This document shows, in pieces, positions 7,605-16,034 of a stretch of 64,000 nucleotides of DNA. The stretch is from NCBI GenBank assembly GCA_006226425.1, contig SBGX01000029.1, forward strand, positions 1 to 64,000. The letters are read 5' to 3'. The position numbers were made by a program, and so were the translations under genes. The notes under the pieces are model-generated. The model did not search any database. It was not told the origin of the DNA and saw nothing but the letters and a program-made list of their open reading frames with translations. The DNA comes from Bacteroidota bacterium. Its GTDB lineage: Bacteria; Bacteroidota; Bacteroidia; Flavobacteriales_D; Crocinitomicaceae. Numbering within the stretch: the stretch's first letter is position 1; every line of letters begins with the position of its first letter.

Positions 7605-9379
7605 GCTAATCTCCCTTCTTTTGTTCGTTTACGATATGCTACATATACAAAGTAGGCAATTAAAAGCCATAATCCAAGGAGGAAAAACCTACTGATGTTC
7701 TTATATAGCTGGGTTTCTTTTTCAGCTGCTATTTTCGAAGCTCTAAATTGTGGATCATCGAGTAGCTGTTTCAACTCCCGTTGCTTTTTAACAAGTAACA
7801 GGGTAGACATTGACAATGTTTTATTTGCGTCTAATTTTTCTTCCGTATAGCTCAAATCCAGATAAGCAACTTCAAAATCCTTCTTATTCTCAAGTTGCTT
7901 TGATTGGCTATCCATCGTTTTTTGAATCGCCTGATCGTTTTCGTATAGCGCGATTTTCTCGTTGGACCCTTTGTGCTTCAGTGTTTCCCAAATACCAGGT
8001 AAGCTTCCGTAAAGCACCCATCCCAGGATAACTGGGGTTACGAATTTAATGATGTACTTAAAGATAATTGGGACTTTAATGTCAGCTCCATAAGTAATTT
8101 CATTCCATCCCTTGTCCATGCCAAAAATCCATGCGAAAAGGATGATTTCTACAAAGGCAAAGACAACGAGGGAGACGGTTCCTGCCCAGTAATCATATTC
8201 GTCAAAGACTCCGTTGGAAAAGAATAGTACGGTAGGTAAGCCGGTTAAGAAAACAACGGCTCCAAACATCCAGGCAGCACTTTTTTGTTTCCAGTTAAAT
8301 TCGTCCTGTAGGAATCCCATGACAGGGGTTCCCATAGCCAGGGAAGAAGTAACTCCAGCAAAGAACAAGAGACCAAACCAGGCAACACCTGAAATCATTC
8401 CTAAAACACCGCCCCATTGTTCAAAGAGATAGGGGAGGGTTTTGAAACCAAGTCCCAGTCCGCCACCTTCACTGAGTAGTTCTTTCAATCCGTCTACTCC
8501 AAAATAACCGATAGCAATCGGGATGATGACAGACGATCCCAAAACAACTTCTACGAAGCCGTTCATCCATCCTGCGGACATGGCATTCAATGCGACATCC
8601 TCTTTCTTTTTCACATAAGAGGCGTAACATTGGATCGATCCCATTCCGATGGACAGGGTAAAGAAAATTTGTCCGGCCGCCGCAAGCCATACCTTAGGCT
8701 CCCAAATTGAATCGAATTTTGGAGACCAGAGAAAATCAAGTCCCTTCAGTCCGTCCAGAATGGCTCCTTGATGTCCTGCTTCAATAGTAATGGCTTTGTA
8801 TGCCAGGAAAGCTCCGAAAATTAAAAGGAGGGGAACACCAATTTTCGCTGCTTTTTCAACTCCGCCACTTAATCCGCGTGACAAGATCCATGTATTAAGA
8901 ATCAAACAAAGGACCCAGAAAATGATAGGTTCAGCATTGTTTAGAGAAACATACTGATTGAAAAATCCAGCTACCTGCGCCTGGGTTTGTCCGCCAAAAG
9001 TATCTATGATCGAATGGTAAACGTAGGATAATGTCCATGACTCCAGGTAACAGTAATATGCTGCAACCGCGATGTTGGTGAAGATTCCAAACACTCCGAT
9101 GTATTTCCAAAATTTCCGACGATCCATGGAGTCCAGGATGAATGGAGTGGAGTGATTCCCTGATTTTCCCCCGAAACGTCCAACAGACCATTCCACAAAT
9201 AGCAAGGGGATTCCCATGACCAGGAAACAAACCAAATAGGGGATGATAAAAGCTCCTCCACCGTTCTCAACAGCCTGGACCGGGAATCTTAAAAAGTTTC
9301 CAAGTCCAACAGCATTTCCAGCCATTGCTAAAATCAAACCTACCCGGGAGCCCCACCCGGATCCAGAATTTTTGGACAT
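7601..9379 (-). CDS. Sodium-dependent transporter, neurotransmitter:sodium symporter (SNF) family
   Basis: A 592-residue LeuT-fold importer that uses Na+ to take up an amino acid or related substrate. The family hallmark in helix 1 is present (AGNAVGLGNFLRFP, about residues 20-33), followed by about eleven further hydrophobic segments. It has a polar region of about 100 residues (about 465-565, ending in KNISRF) before a last helix, longer than in LeuT. The substrate cannot be read from sequence. The small gene overlapping its stop supports a two-component MetPS-like transporter. Confidence 0.88.
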   Translation of the reverse strand: MSKNSGSGWGSRVGLILAMAGNAVGLGNFLRFPVQAVENGGGAFIIPYLVCFLVMGIPLLFVEWSVGRFGGKSGNHSTPFILDSMDRRKFWKYIGVFGIFTNIAVAAYYCYLESWTLSYVYHSIIDTFGGQTQAQVAGFFNQYVSLNNAEPIIFWVLCLILNTWILSRGLSGGVEKAAKIGVPLLLIFGAFLAYKAITIEAGHQGAILDGLKGLDFLWSPKFDSIWEPKVWLAAAGQIFFTLSIGMGSIQCYASYVKKKEDVALNAMSAGWMNGFVEVVLGSSVIIPIAIGYFGVDGLKELLSEGGGLGLGFKTLPYLFEQWGGVLGMISGVAWFGLLFFAGVTSSLAMGTPVMGFLQDEFNWKQKSAAWMFGAVVFLTGLPTVLFFSNGVFDEYDYWAGTVSLVVFAFVEIILFAWIFGMDKGWNEITYGADIKVPIIFKYIIKFVTPVILGWVLYGSLPGIWETLKHKGSNEKIALYENDQAIQKTMDSQSKQLENKKDFEVAYLDLSYTEEKLDANKTLSMSTLLLVKKQRELKQLLDDPQFRASKIAAEKETQLYKNISRFFLLGLWLLIAYFVYVAYRKRTKEGRLA

Positions 9380-9445
9380 AATTTATCGAAATTTTGGACT
9401 AAAGATAAACAAATTTTTAAATCGAATAGGTGATTGAACTCCCTG

Positions 9446-10333
9446 CTATTCGGGCATCAATTCTAAAAACTCGGCGATTGATTTGGGTCTGTACCCCAAA
9501 CGTGTGATGGCCTTGTCTAAAATAAAACCTGTTTTGGGTGGCCTTTTGGCTGCTTGCTTGAGTTCTTCTGATCTTACCGGACTAATCAGGCTTCGGTCGA
9601 GTTGATAGTAATCGGCGATTTGATAAGCGAATTCCAGCATTGAAACAAAATCCTTTCCGCTTAGGTGGAAAATCCCTCGTTCACTCAGTGAACAAATTTG
9701 CAGGCATCCCCAGGCAAGGTCGTCCGCCCAGGTGGGCATTCGAAACTGATCATTGACTACGCGTATGTGTTCTCCCTGTTCCAATGATTTTTTAACCCAA
9801 AGAACCATGTTAGAGCGCGATAATCCGGAAGCGGTTCCAATCACAATGATGGTTCGTACAATCGACCAGTTGCTGTAATCCGAATTGATTAAAAGTTGTT
9901 CTGATTCGGCCTTTGATCGGGCATAAGTACTCAAGGGATTCACAGGAGCATCTTCATCGTAAGGTCCATCCTCTCCATCAAAAACGAAATCGGTTGAAAG
10001 CAATTGGAAATGGGCCTGATAGCGCATCGATGCATCAAATAGATTCTTGCTCCCTTCGACATTGATTCGCCGACATTCTTCCGGATGCAATTCGCAATAA
10101 TCTACGTTTGTAATTGCCGCCGTATGGATCACATGACTGGGATACCACGACTGGAATAAATGATTTACCGCCAGTTTATTGGCGATATCAAGTTCTACAT
10201 AGCGATCTGAGGGGCAGTCGGGGTTTCTGTTTTCTCCCCTTGAGCAGGCGATAAAGTCATAACCATAACGAATGCACAGTTTTACCAGTTTCTGTCCCAG
10301 TAGTCCATTCGAGCCTGTGATCAGTAATTTCAT
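9446..10333 (-). CDS. RmlD-like NAD(P)-dependent sugar reductase
   Basis: A 295-residue extended SDR of the dTDP-4-dehydrorhamnose reductase type. The N-terminal Rossmann motif is TGSNGLLGQKL (residues 6-16), the serine/threonine is in LLSTDFVFDG (111-120), and the catalytic pair is Y137 and K141 (YARSK). RmlD carries out the last step of dTDP-L-rhamnose synthesis. The rmlACB cluster at 38.9-41.3 kb has no rmlD, so this gene may supply it. Other possibilities are a methionine adenosyltransferase-beta-like or another 4-keto-sugar reductase. Its start is one base after the stop of the K+ channel gene. Confidence 0.75.
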   Translation of the reverse strand: MKLLITGSNGLLGQKLVKLCIRYGYDFIACSRGENRNPDCPSDRYVELDIANKLAVNHLFQSWYPSHVIHTAAITNVDYCELHPEECRRINVEGSKNLFDASMRYQAHFQLLSTDFVFDGEDGPYDEDAPVNPLSTYARSKAESEQLLINSDYSNWSIVRTIIVIGTASGLSRSNMVLWVKKSLEQGEHIRVVNDQFRMPTWADDLAWGCLQICSLSERGIFHLSGKDFVSMLEFAYQIADYYQLDRSLISPVRSEELKQAAKRPPKTGFILDKAITRLGYRPKSIAEFLELMPE

Positions 10334-10334
10334 G

Positions 10335-11363
10335 TCAATGTCTCAGATGGAAGATTTTGGTGAAATTAGAAATCTGATGAGGTGTTCCCAAAACGAATAA
10401 TTTCGAGTTTTCGACAACAGTAGTTTCTGGATCTGGATTGATCAGGTAATTTCCTTGTGGGTCTTTGTATCCAATGATTGCTACTCCTGAAAGTCGTTCC
10501 GAATCGAGTTGTCGGATTGTTTTGTTTCTAAATTCGGGAGGAAGTTCATTAAAGGCGATAGATTCGATGTTGACGACTTCTTTTCCCTGAGCTTTAATAC
10601 TCTCCATAAATTCCATGACGTCCGGGCTTGATACAAGTGAAGCCATGTGTGAACCTCCAATGACTCCAGGCATGATTACGTGGTTAGCTCCGGCGCGTTT
10701 TAGTTTTGAAACAGCCTGGTGACTGGCAGCTCTGGAAATAATGAAAATATCTTTTCTAAGTTCTTTGGCTGTTAAGACCACATAAAGATTGTCCGAATCT
10801 TTGGGGAGACAAGTGATCAATGCTCTGGCATCTCCGATTTTGGCTCGTTCAATCGTTTCATCTTCTCCGGCGTCTCCTTCCAGAAGAACAATATTTTTGG
10901 ATGCTATTGAGCCAACTCGCTCAATGAGTTCGACATCCTGTTCAATAATAGTAACAGGGATGTTTTGCGACAAAAGGTCCTCGGCAACTTGCTTTCCAAC
11001 CCTTCCATAACCACATATGATCACGTGATTTTTCATTTGACTAAGTCGTTTTCCAAGCCTAAATTCTGCCAAAAAGAGGCGATATTCACCTGCTGCAATG
11101 AATTTTGAAATGGAGGTAATTGCATAGGCAAATGTACCAAAACTCAGGAAGATGAGGAACATGGTAAAAATACGACCATTGTCGGACATGGGATTGACCT
11201 CCATAAAGCCAACAGTACTGGTTGTGATCACACTCATGTACAATGAGTCGAGAAAGGACCAGCCTTCGATAATCATATATCCAAGAGTTCCAATACTCAA
11301 GCCAATGGCGATGAGACTCAGGAAGTAGAGGATTCTATTTAAAAACCGATAGTCCTTGAACAT
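10335..11363 (-). CDS. Potassium channel with RCK (TrkA-N/TrkA-C) domain
   Basis: A 342-residue two-helix channel: TM1 (about 11-33), pore loop and TM2 (about 62-85), then a RCK domain starting with the Rossmann motif HVIICGYGRVGKQVAEDL (113-130) and a TrkA-C domain at the C-terminus. RCK channels gate K+ flow in response to ligands. The selectivity filter reads TTSTVGFMEV (48-57): the usual TVGYG or TVGFG glycine is a methionine (M54). It lies two bases after the PspC-like gene stop and is part of a four-gene run ending in the RmlD-like gene. Confidence 0.85.
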   Translation of the reverse strand: MFKDYRFLNRILYFLSLIAIGLSIGTLGYMIIEGWSFLDSLYMSVITTSTVGFMEVNPMSDNGRIFTMFLIFLSFGTFAYAITSISKFIAAGEYRLFLAEFRLGKRLSQMKNHVIICGYGRVGKQVAEDLLSQNIPVTIIEQDVELIERVGSIASKNIVLLEGDAGEDETIERAKIGDARALITCLPKDSDNLYVVLTAKELRKDIFIISRAASHQAVSKLKRAGANHVIMPGVIGGSHMASLVSSPDVMEFMESIKAQGKEVVNIESIAFNELPPEFRNKTIRQLDSERLSGVAIIGYKDPQGNYLINPDPETTVVENSKLFVLGTPHQISNFTKIFHLRH

Positions 11364-11365
11364 AA

Positions 11366-11602
11366 TTAGAGTTCCCAGATGGAAGTGCGTCTTTTGCGCT
11401 GAAATTTAAAAAAATGTTTGTGTTCCAATATCCAGGCCATGACCAGGTAGAGCAATAGAGGCGATCCAAAAGTGAGAAAAGAAGCATAAATGAAACCGAG
11501 CTTGACCTTGGATGAGCTGATCCCGAGTTTGCGGGCCCACCAGGTACAAACACCATAGGATCTCATTTCAAAGAAAAAAACAATTTTTTGAATATTCCTC
11601 AT
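11366..11602 (-). CDS. PspC-like small membrane protein
   Basis: A 78-residue protein with the PspC domain layout: a short N-terminal amphipathic part (FFEMRSYGVCTWWARKLGIS) followed by a hydrophobic helix (about 40-60, FLTFGSPLLLYLVMAWIL) and a basic tail. PspC proteins are inner-membrane parts of the phage-shock response in enterobacteria; stand-alone copies in Bacteroidota have no settled role. Its ATG overlaps the stop of the DUF2851 gene by four bases, so translation is probably coupled. Confidence 0.7.
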   Translation of the reverse strand: MRNIQKIVFFFEMRSYGVCTWWARKLGISSSKVKLGFIYASFLTFGSPLLLYLVMAWILEHKHFFKFQRKRRTSIWEL

Positions 11603-12789
11603 GGCCTGAGTATTTGATTGCCAATCTTACATGAAAGGCACTTCTTCTTCTGACAAAATTCGTTTTTTAATTCCAGAAAACCTTGAGTTTCGAAAGAAGT
11701 TTTGATTTCGAAGTCGAATTGTTGCCAAAAACGAATAATGTGATTTTGTTCGGGGGCAGATTGTTGCAATAGTTTGAGCGCTTGTTCATTGAGTTGTGGC
11801 TTACCAGTATTTTTTCCGAGCCACCAGAGGTAGGGGGCGATGGTGTTAATAATGAGATGCTGGCTCAGGTAGCGACTTTTTAGTTGATTGTAGAAGTGTA
11901 GAAAAAGTGTTTCCGAAAAAAGTGTTTCCCTTTCAAAAAAATGGGGGATGGTACAAAATTCAGCGAACTGGAGTACCCGTTGGTGTGCAGCGCTAACTGG
12001 TCTGAGACCTTTATACTTCCAGCTGCTCAGTTCCATTTCATCAAGTTGGTATTTGTGACGAAGGTGTTTCCAGGTACTCTCATATGGTTTTAGTTCTGGG
12101 TATCTGTCAGTTTGGAAGAAACCTGCGACTCCCAGGTAGAGACTTTTCGCTTCATCCAATTGGAGTCTCCACGCTCGGGTCAGGGGAATCTTATTGCTTA
12201 GTTCCAGGAATGGGAGCTCATTGATGCGTTGTCCAAAGGAGGAGGCGTATGATTGATAAAGGATGTGTAAATGGTCACCGTGGCATAACTCGTATTGGCT
12301 GTTTAAGAAGTGTGCTTTTCGTTCCAGTCGTTTGATCGCCATCTTTTCGATTTGATCCATGATGTGCACAGGTTGCACTGAGTTGATGAAGCGTTCACAA
12401 GGAATGTGAATGCCCGTTGGGTCTAATCGCCTGAAATGCTTATGGTGAACTGGATCAATGTACTTTTTAATTTCGAGACAGGGGATGGCTTGTCCTTTGA
12501 TATAGACCTCCTGATCATGCTCGTATACGACATGTAAAATAGTATTTTGATAACCTGGGTCGTGTTGGTGTCCGTGTCGGTACCAATCGGAAGATCGAAT
12601 GTGTAATTCTATATTTCCGGCCAGGTTGACCTGATCAATTGCAATTCTTCCGTCGAAGAAATCCGGGCCTGATCCTGTGTTTAGCAGACCTGTCCGATGG
12701 ACACTTAATGCCCTTTGGTCGGTTAGTTTAAGTTCATGAAAGGGTAGACGCTTTTGCTCCCAAAGATAGTGTAGGTAGGTTTCTTGCAT
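11599..12789 (-). CDS. DUF2851 family protein
   Basis: A 396-residue soluble protein of the Bacteroidota/Chlorobi family DUF2851, whose function is unknown. Recognisable features are the N-terminal YLHYLWEQKRLPF, the conserved TGLLNTGSGPDFFDGRI, a histidine-rich stretch DWYRHGHQHDPGYQNTILHV (about 90-109) and a cysteine cluster at the C-terminus (FCQKKKCLSCKIG) that could bind a metal. It heads the run DUF2851-pspC-K+ channel-RmlD-like. An inverted repeat lies just before its start (12794-12820). Confidence 0.82.
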   Translation of the reverse strand: MQETYLHYLWEQKRLPFHELKLTDQRALSVHRTGLLNTGSGPDFFDGRIAIDQVNLAGNIELHIRSSDWYRHGHQHDPGYQNTILHVVYEHDQEVYIKGQAIPCLEIKKYIDPVHHKHFRRLDPTGIHIPCERFINSVQPVHIMDQIEKMAIKRLERKAHFLNSQYELCHGDHLHILYQSYASSFGQRINELPFLELSNKIPLTRAWRLQLDEAKSLYLGVAGFFQTDRYPELKPYESTWKHLRHKYQLDEMELSSWKYKGLRPVSAAHQRVLQFAEFCTIPHFFERETLFSETLFLHFYNQLKSRYLSQHLIINTIAPYLWWLGKNTGKPQLNEQALKLLQQSAPEQNHIIRFWQQFDFEIKTSFETQGFLELKNEFCQKKKCLSCKIGNQILRP

Positions 12790-12793
12790 GGTT

Positions 12794-12820
12794 TTCGTAT
12801 CTCTTTATTAAAGATACGAA
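12794..12820. promoter_or_regulatory. Inverted repeat over a -7-like box before DUF2851
   Basis: TTCGTATC (12794-12801) and GATACGAA (12813-12820) form an 8-bp inverted repeat with an 11-base spacer, five bases before the DUF2851 ATG. On the minus strand TATCTTTA (12809-12816), one mismatch from TAnnTTTG, overlaps it. It may be an operator or a weak stem after serS; there is no T-run. Confidence 0.35.
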
Positions 12821-12842
12821 TTTCCCTTTTGTTTTTCAAGTC

Positions 12843-14114
12843 CTAATCAATCACCTCGAACCCGGTATAAGGAATCAGCGCTTCGGGAATAAGTATGCCC
12901 TTTTCACTTTGGTTATTTTCTAACAAAGCGGCTACGATTCTGGGTAATGCCAGCGCAGAACCATTTAAAGTATGACATAATTCATTCTTTTTCTCAGCTG
13001 TTTTATAACGGAGTTTCAGTCTGGTAGATTGGAAGGTATCGAATCTGGATACGGAACTAACTTCCAGCCATTTTTCCTGTGCTGCAGAATAAACTTCAAA
13101 ATCATAAGTCATGGCAGCAGCAAAGCCTGTATCTCCTCCACAAAGTCGGAGAATTCGGTAGTGAAGTCCTAGTTTTTCAAGGAGTCCTTTGACATGATCT
13201 ACCATTTCGTCGAGGGCACGAGCGGTGTTTTTGGGGTGTTCGATTCGAACAATTTCTACTTTATCAAATTGATGTAGTCGATTAAGTCCACGAACATCTT
13301 TTCCATAGGATCCGGCCTCTCTTCTAAAACACGGGGTATAACCACATAACTTATGGGAGAAATCCTCTTGTGGGATCAATGTATTCCGAAACAAATTGGT
13401 TAAAGGAACCTCTGCTGTTGGAATGAGGTAAAGATCATCTTCACCAATGTAATACATTTGCCCCTCTTTATCCGGAAGTTGTCCTGTTCCGAAACCACTG
13501 GCTTCATTTACGACCAATGGGGGAATGTGTTCCTGATAACCAGCTTTGACTGCTTCATCCAGGAAGAATGAAATAAGGGCTCGTTGCAATCGGGCGCCTT
13601 TGCCTTTGTAAACGGGGAACCCTGCTCCGGTAACTTTGACACCGAGCTCGAAATCAATCAGATCATATTTGCTGGCAATCTCCCAGTGAGGCAACGCCTT
13701 TCCGTCAAACTGAACGGCCTCTCCTTGTTCTTCGACAATTTCATTATCAACTTCACTCTTTCCAGGCTTGACCAGTTCATTTGGTACATTCGGCAACTGA
13801 TACATGAGTTCATTGATCTCCTGTTCCAGGGCTTGAACCTGTTCCTTCAGTTTGTTTTCATCATCTTTCAGGCTTCCGGTCTGTGCCTTGGCCTGTTCGG
13901 CTTCATCCTTTTTTCCCTGCCGAAACAATTCACCAATCGATTTGGAAATTCGGTTCATTTCAGCGGCAACATCTTCCAGGGCACCCTTTTGTTTGCGCCA
14001 CTCCTGATCTTTGGTCAGGATTAGATCAATTAATTCGCTAGCCTCAAAGTGTCTTTTTTTGAGCCCTTCGATAACCTCTTCTTTATTGTTTCTTATGCGC
14101 TGAATTTCCAGCAT
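12843..14114 (-). CDS. serS: Seryl-tRNA synthetase
   Basis: Class II synthetase that charges tRNA-Ser (and the selenocysteine tRNA where present). The 423-residue protein is full length: an N-terminal antiparallel coiled coil (about 25-105, rich in K/E/Q) that grips the tRNA long arm, then the catalytic core with motif 2 (PCFRREAGSYGKDVRGL, about 262-278) and motif 3 (NGSALALPRIVAALLEN). It lies between rpmA and the DUF2851 gene with the rpmA terminator upstream. Confidence 0.97.
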   Translation of the reverse strand: MLEIQRIRNNKEEVIEGLKKRHFEASELIDLILTKDQEWRKQKGALEDVAAEMNRISKSIGELFRQGKKDEAEQAKAQTGSLKDDENKLKEQVQALEQEINELMYQLPNVPNELVKPGKSEVDNEIVEEQGEAVQFDGKALPHWEIASKYDLIDFELGVKVTGAGFPVYKGKGARLQRALISFFLDEAVKAGYQEHIPPLVVNEASGFGTGQLPDKEGQMYYIGEDDLYLIPTAEVPLTNLFRNTLIPQEDFSHKLCGYTPCFRREAGSYGKDVRGLNRLHQFDKVEIVRIEHPKNTARALDEMVDHVKGLLEKLGLHYRILRLCGGDTGFAAAMTYDFEVYSAAQEKWLEVSSVSRFDTFQSTRLKLRYKTAEKKNELCHTLNGSALALPRIVAALLENNQSEKGILIPEALIPYTGFEVID

Positions 14115-14154
14115 GATGTCTAGTTTTTGAATTGAATGATAAACAAACTATCAT

Positions 14155-14191
14155 AAAAAAAGCGAGTTCAGCAACTGCTGGAACCCGCTTT
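14155..14191 (-). terminator. Terminator after rpmA
   Basis: An imperfect stem (AAAGCG paired with CGCTTT, then GTTC/GAAC and CAGC/GCTG) is followed on the minus strand by CTTTTTTTATG. It lies about 20 bases after the rpmA stop and closes the rplU-rpmA unit before serS. Confidence 0.8.
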
Positions 14192-14210
14192 AAACAAGTT
14201 TTATAGCTTC

Positions 14211-14480
14211 TTAAGCCTCAGCAGTTTCAAATGGAACTACCGAAACATACGAGCGATTTTCTTTTTTCTTACGGAATTCAACGATTCCATCAGTCAAAGC
14301 GTAAAGTGTATGGTCTTTCCCAATTCCAACATTTTGACCTGGGTGATGTTTTGTTCCTCTTTGACGGACAATGATGTTACCGGCAATGGCTGCCTGTCCT
14401 CCAAAGATTTTAACACCTAGGCGTTTACTTTCTGATTCACGACCGTTTTTCGAACTACCGACTCCTTTCTTATGTGCCAT
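14211..14480 (-). CDS. rpmA: 50S ribosomal protein L27
   Basis: L27 reaches toward the peptidyl transferase centre with its N-terminal arm. The 89-residue product starts [20 protein letters not shown] and contains the conserved [20 protein letters not shown]. There is no N-terminal extension of the kind cleaved in Firmicutes. It follows rplU after 42 bases, as in most bacteria; the gap holds a small GCCTG-TTAG-CAGGC hairpin (14499-14512). Confidence 0.97.
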   Translation of the reverse strand: MAHKKGVGSSKNGRESESKRLGVKIFGGQAAIAGNIIVRQRGTKHHPGQNVGIGKDHTLYALTDGIVEFRKKKENRSYVSVVPFETAEA

Positions 14481-14522
14481 TGTATTAAAATTTTGACCGC
14501 CTGTTAGCAGGCAGTTGGTTAC

Positions 14523-14834
14523 CTATGCTTTAATGTCTGAAATAGTAATTGCAGTAAAATATTGGCGATGACCATTCTTCTTGGCATATCCTTTTCTGCG
14601 TTTCTTTCTGAAAACAATCACTTTGTCTCCTTTAAGGTGTTCATTCACCTCAGCCGTTACTTTGGCTCCTTTTATAGCCGGGGCGCCAATCTTGACTTTT
14701 CCACCGTTGTCAACAAGCAATACCTGATCGAAATCGATTTTCTGACCAACTTCAGCTTCCAGACGGTGTACAAAAATCTTTTGGTCTTTTTGCACTTTGA
14801 ACTGCTGCCCTGCTATCTCTACAATTGCGTACAT
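14523..14834 (-). CDS. rplU: 50S ribosomal protein L21
   Basis: L21 binds 23S rRNA in the large subunit. The 103-residue product has the family start [18 protein letters not shown] and the basic C-terminal block [17 protein letters not shown]. It is the first gene of the rplU-rpmA unit, preceded by a TATCTTTG box (14877-14884). Confidence 0.97.
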   Translation of the reverse strand: MYAIVEIAGQQFKVQKDQKIFVHRLEAEVGQKIDFDQVLLVDNGGKVKIGAPAIKGAKVTAEVNEHLKGDKVIVFRKKRRKGYAKKNGHRQYFTAITISDIKA

Positions 14835-14876
14835 AGCTTACTATTTATTAATATAAATTACGATATAATCGAGCGG

Positions 14877-14884
14877 CAAAGATA
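14877..14884 (-). promoter_or_regulatory. -7 box of rplU-rpmA
   Basis: TATCTTTG on the minus strand, 42 bases before the rplU ATG, fits TAnnTTTG. The nearest TTTTG upstream is at a spacing of 15 bases rather than 19, so the -33 element is uncertain. Confidence 0.5.
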
Positions 14885-14929
14885 GTGTTTTTTTTAATGC
14901 AAAATAAGTTTTAAACAAAATAGTGTGCA

Positions 14930-15856
14930 CTAGGCACTTCTTTTTTGGTATTTCGCAACGAGCTTTTGAAGATAATTTGCGACAAATACACCAATCAAAA
15001 CGACGAGCATGGAGATGACTTGAAGGAGGTTTAACTCTTCTCCGTAGAGTGTTCCAAGGATAACCGCTACAATCGGAATCAGATAAGTAACACTACTTGC
15101 AAAGAGGGTGGAGGAAATGGCGATGACACGGTTGAAAATGACGAGTGCAATAGCTGTTCCGACAATACTCAGAGTCAATATGTAACCAAGCCCTTTCCAG
15201 GCATGCTCGGATTGTTCAAATACAGCAGGAGTCTTAAAAAGAAAGCAGGCGATCAGGCCTGGGACCAAAAGCAGACCAAATGAAAGGGAAGTGATTTGCA
15301 TTGAAGATAAATGTCCCAGTCGGTGCTTGATGACATTTAATGAAATACCATAACAACAGGTGGCGGCAATGACCGCAAGAACATGTGGAAAGGAGGCTCC
15401 TCCAGTCAGACTGTTTCCTGCTTTCATCAAGAGGACAATTCCGCCAAAAGCAATTCCGATTCCAGTCACTTGAATGAGGGTCATACGCTGTTTAAAGAAA
15501 AAACTACCGATTAACAAGGCAAATACAGGTGTAAAACTATTCAACATCCCAGCATAACCACTAGACAAACTTGTTTCGGCATAGGTGAATAAGAAGGCAG
15601 GGATGAAATTTCCAAAGACTCCTACAGCTCCCAAAAAGAGAAAGTCTTTTTTCTGCTTTATTTTTCGAATAGAGACAATGCTCACCGGAATTAATACCAG
15701 TGATGCGATGAGCATTCGCAAAGAAGCGACCTGTGTGTCGTTGAAAATAGTGCTTCCGTCTGAAGTGTACATGGCAAGCTTCATCAGGATAAAAGAACTT
15801 CCCCAAATTCCCGCCAATAAAAAAAGCAACAGGATCGCTGCCGTGTTTTTGCTCAT
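14930..15856 (-). CDS. EamA/DMT-family transporter
   Basis: A 308-residue drug/metabolite transporter superfamily protein with about ten hydrophobic segments arranged as two EamA repeats (first around residues 8-140, second from about 155). The first repeat has the typical LLFLLAGIWGSSFILMKLAM; the second ends in IPIVAVILGTLYGEELNLLQ. Such proteins export or exchange metabolites such as amino acids; the substrate is unknown. A TATCTTTG box lies four bases before the ATG. Confidence 0.88.
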   Translation of the reverse strand: MSKNTAAILLLFLLAGIWGSSFILMKLAMYTSDGSTIFNDTQVASLRMLIASLVLIPVSIVSIRKIKQKKDFLFLGAVGVFGNFIPAFLFTYAETSLSSGYAGMLNSFTPVFALLIGSFFFKQRMTLIQVTGIGIAFGGIVLLMKAGNSLTGGASFPHVLAVIAATCCYGISLNVIKHRLGHLSSMQITSLSFGLLLVPGLIACFLFKTPAVFEQSEHAWKGLGYILTLSIVGTAIALVIFNRVIAISSTLFASSVTYLIPIVAVILGTLYGEELNLLQVISMLVVLIGVFVANYLQKLVAKYQKRSA

Positions 15857-15860
15857 GTCG

Positions 15861-15893
15861 CAAAGATAGCCTTATTCACGATTGAACGCGCAA
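15861..15893 (-). promoter_or_regulatory. Promoter of the EamA transporter, very close to the ATG
   Basis: TATCTTTG (15861-15868) lies only four bases before the ATG on the minus strand, with TTG (15891-15893) 22 bases upstream of it. Transcription would start at or a few bases inside the start codon, implying an mRNA with almost no leader. Confidence 0.5.
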
Positions 15894-15981
15894 TAAAATT
15901 AAAGCCTGAACCGATCAGTGATTAACAAAAAAATAACAGAATATCTGGGTGTAATAGATTGTTACATAGTCATTTGTCTTT

Positions 15982-15998
15982 TTGGCACAACTTTTGGA
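15982..15998 (+). promoter_or_regulatory. Possible sigma-54-type promoter
   Basis: TTGGCACAACTTTTGGA matches the -24 half of the RpoN consensus (TTGGCAC) exactly and the -12 half with one mismatch (TTGG for TTGC), with the required ten bases between the GG and the second half. It lies 37 bases upstream of the TonB-like gene. No TAnnTTTG box was seen for that gene. A chance match is possible. Confidence 0.35.
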
Positions 15999-16034
15999 TT
16001 TCCAAGTTCATTATATTAATTAAAATGAATAATT

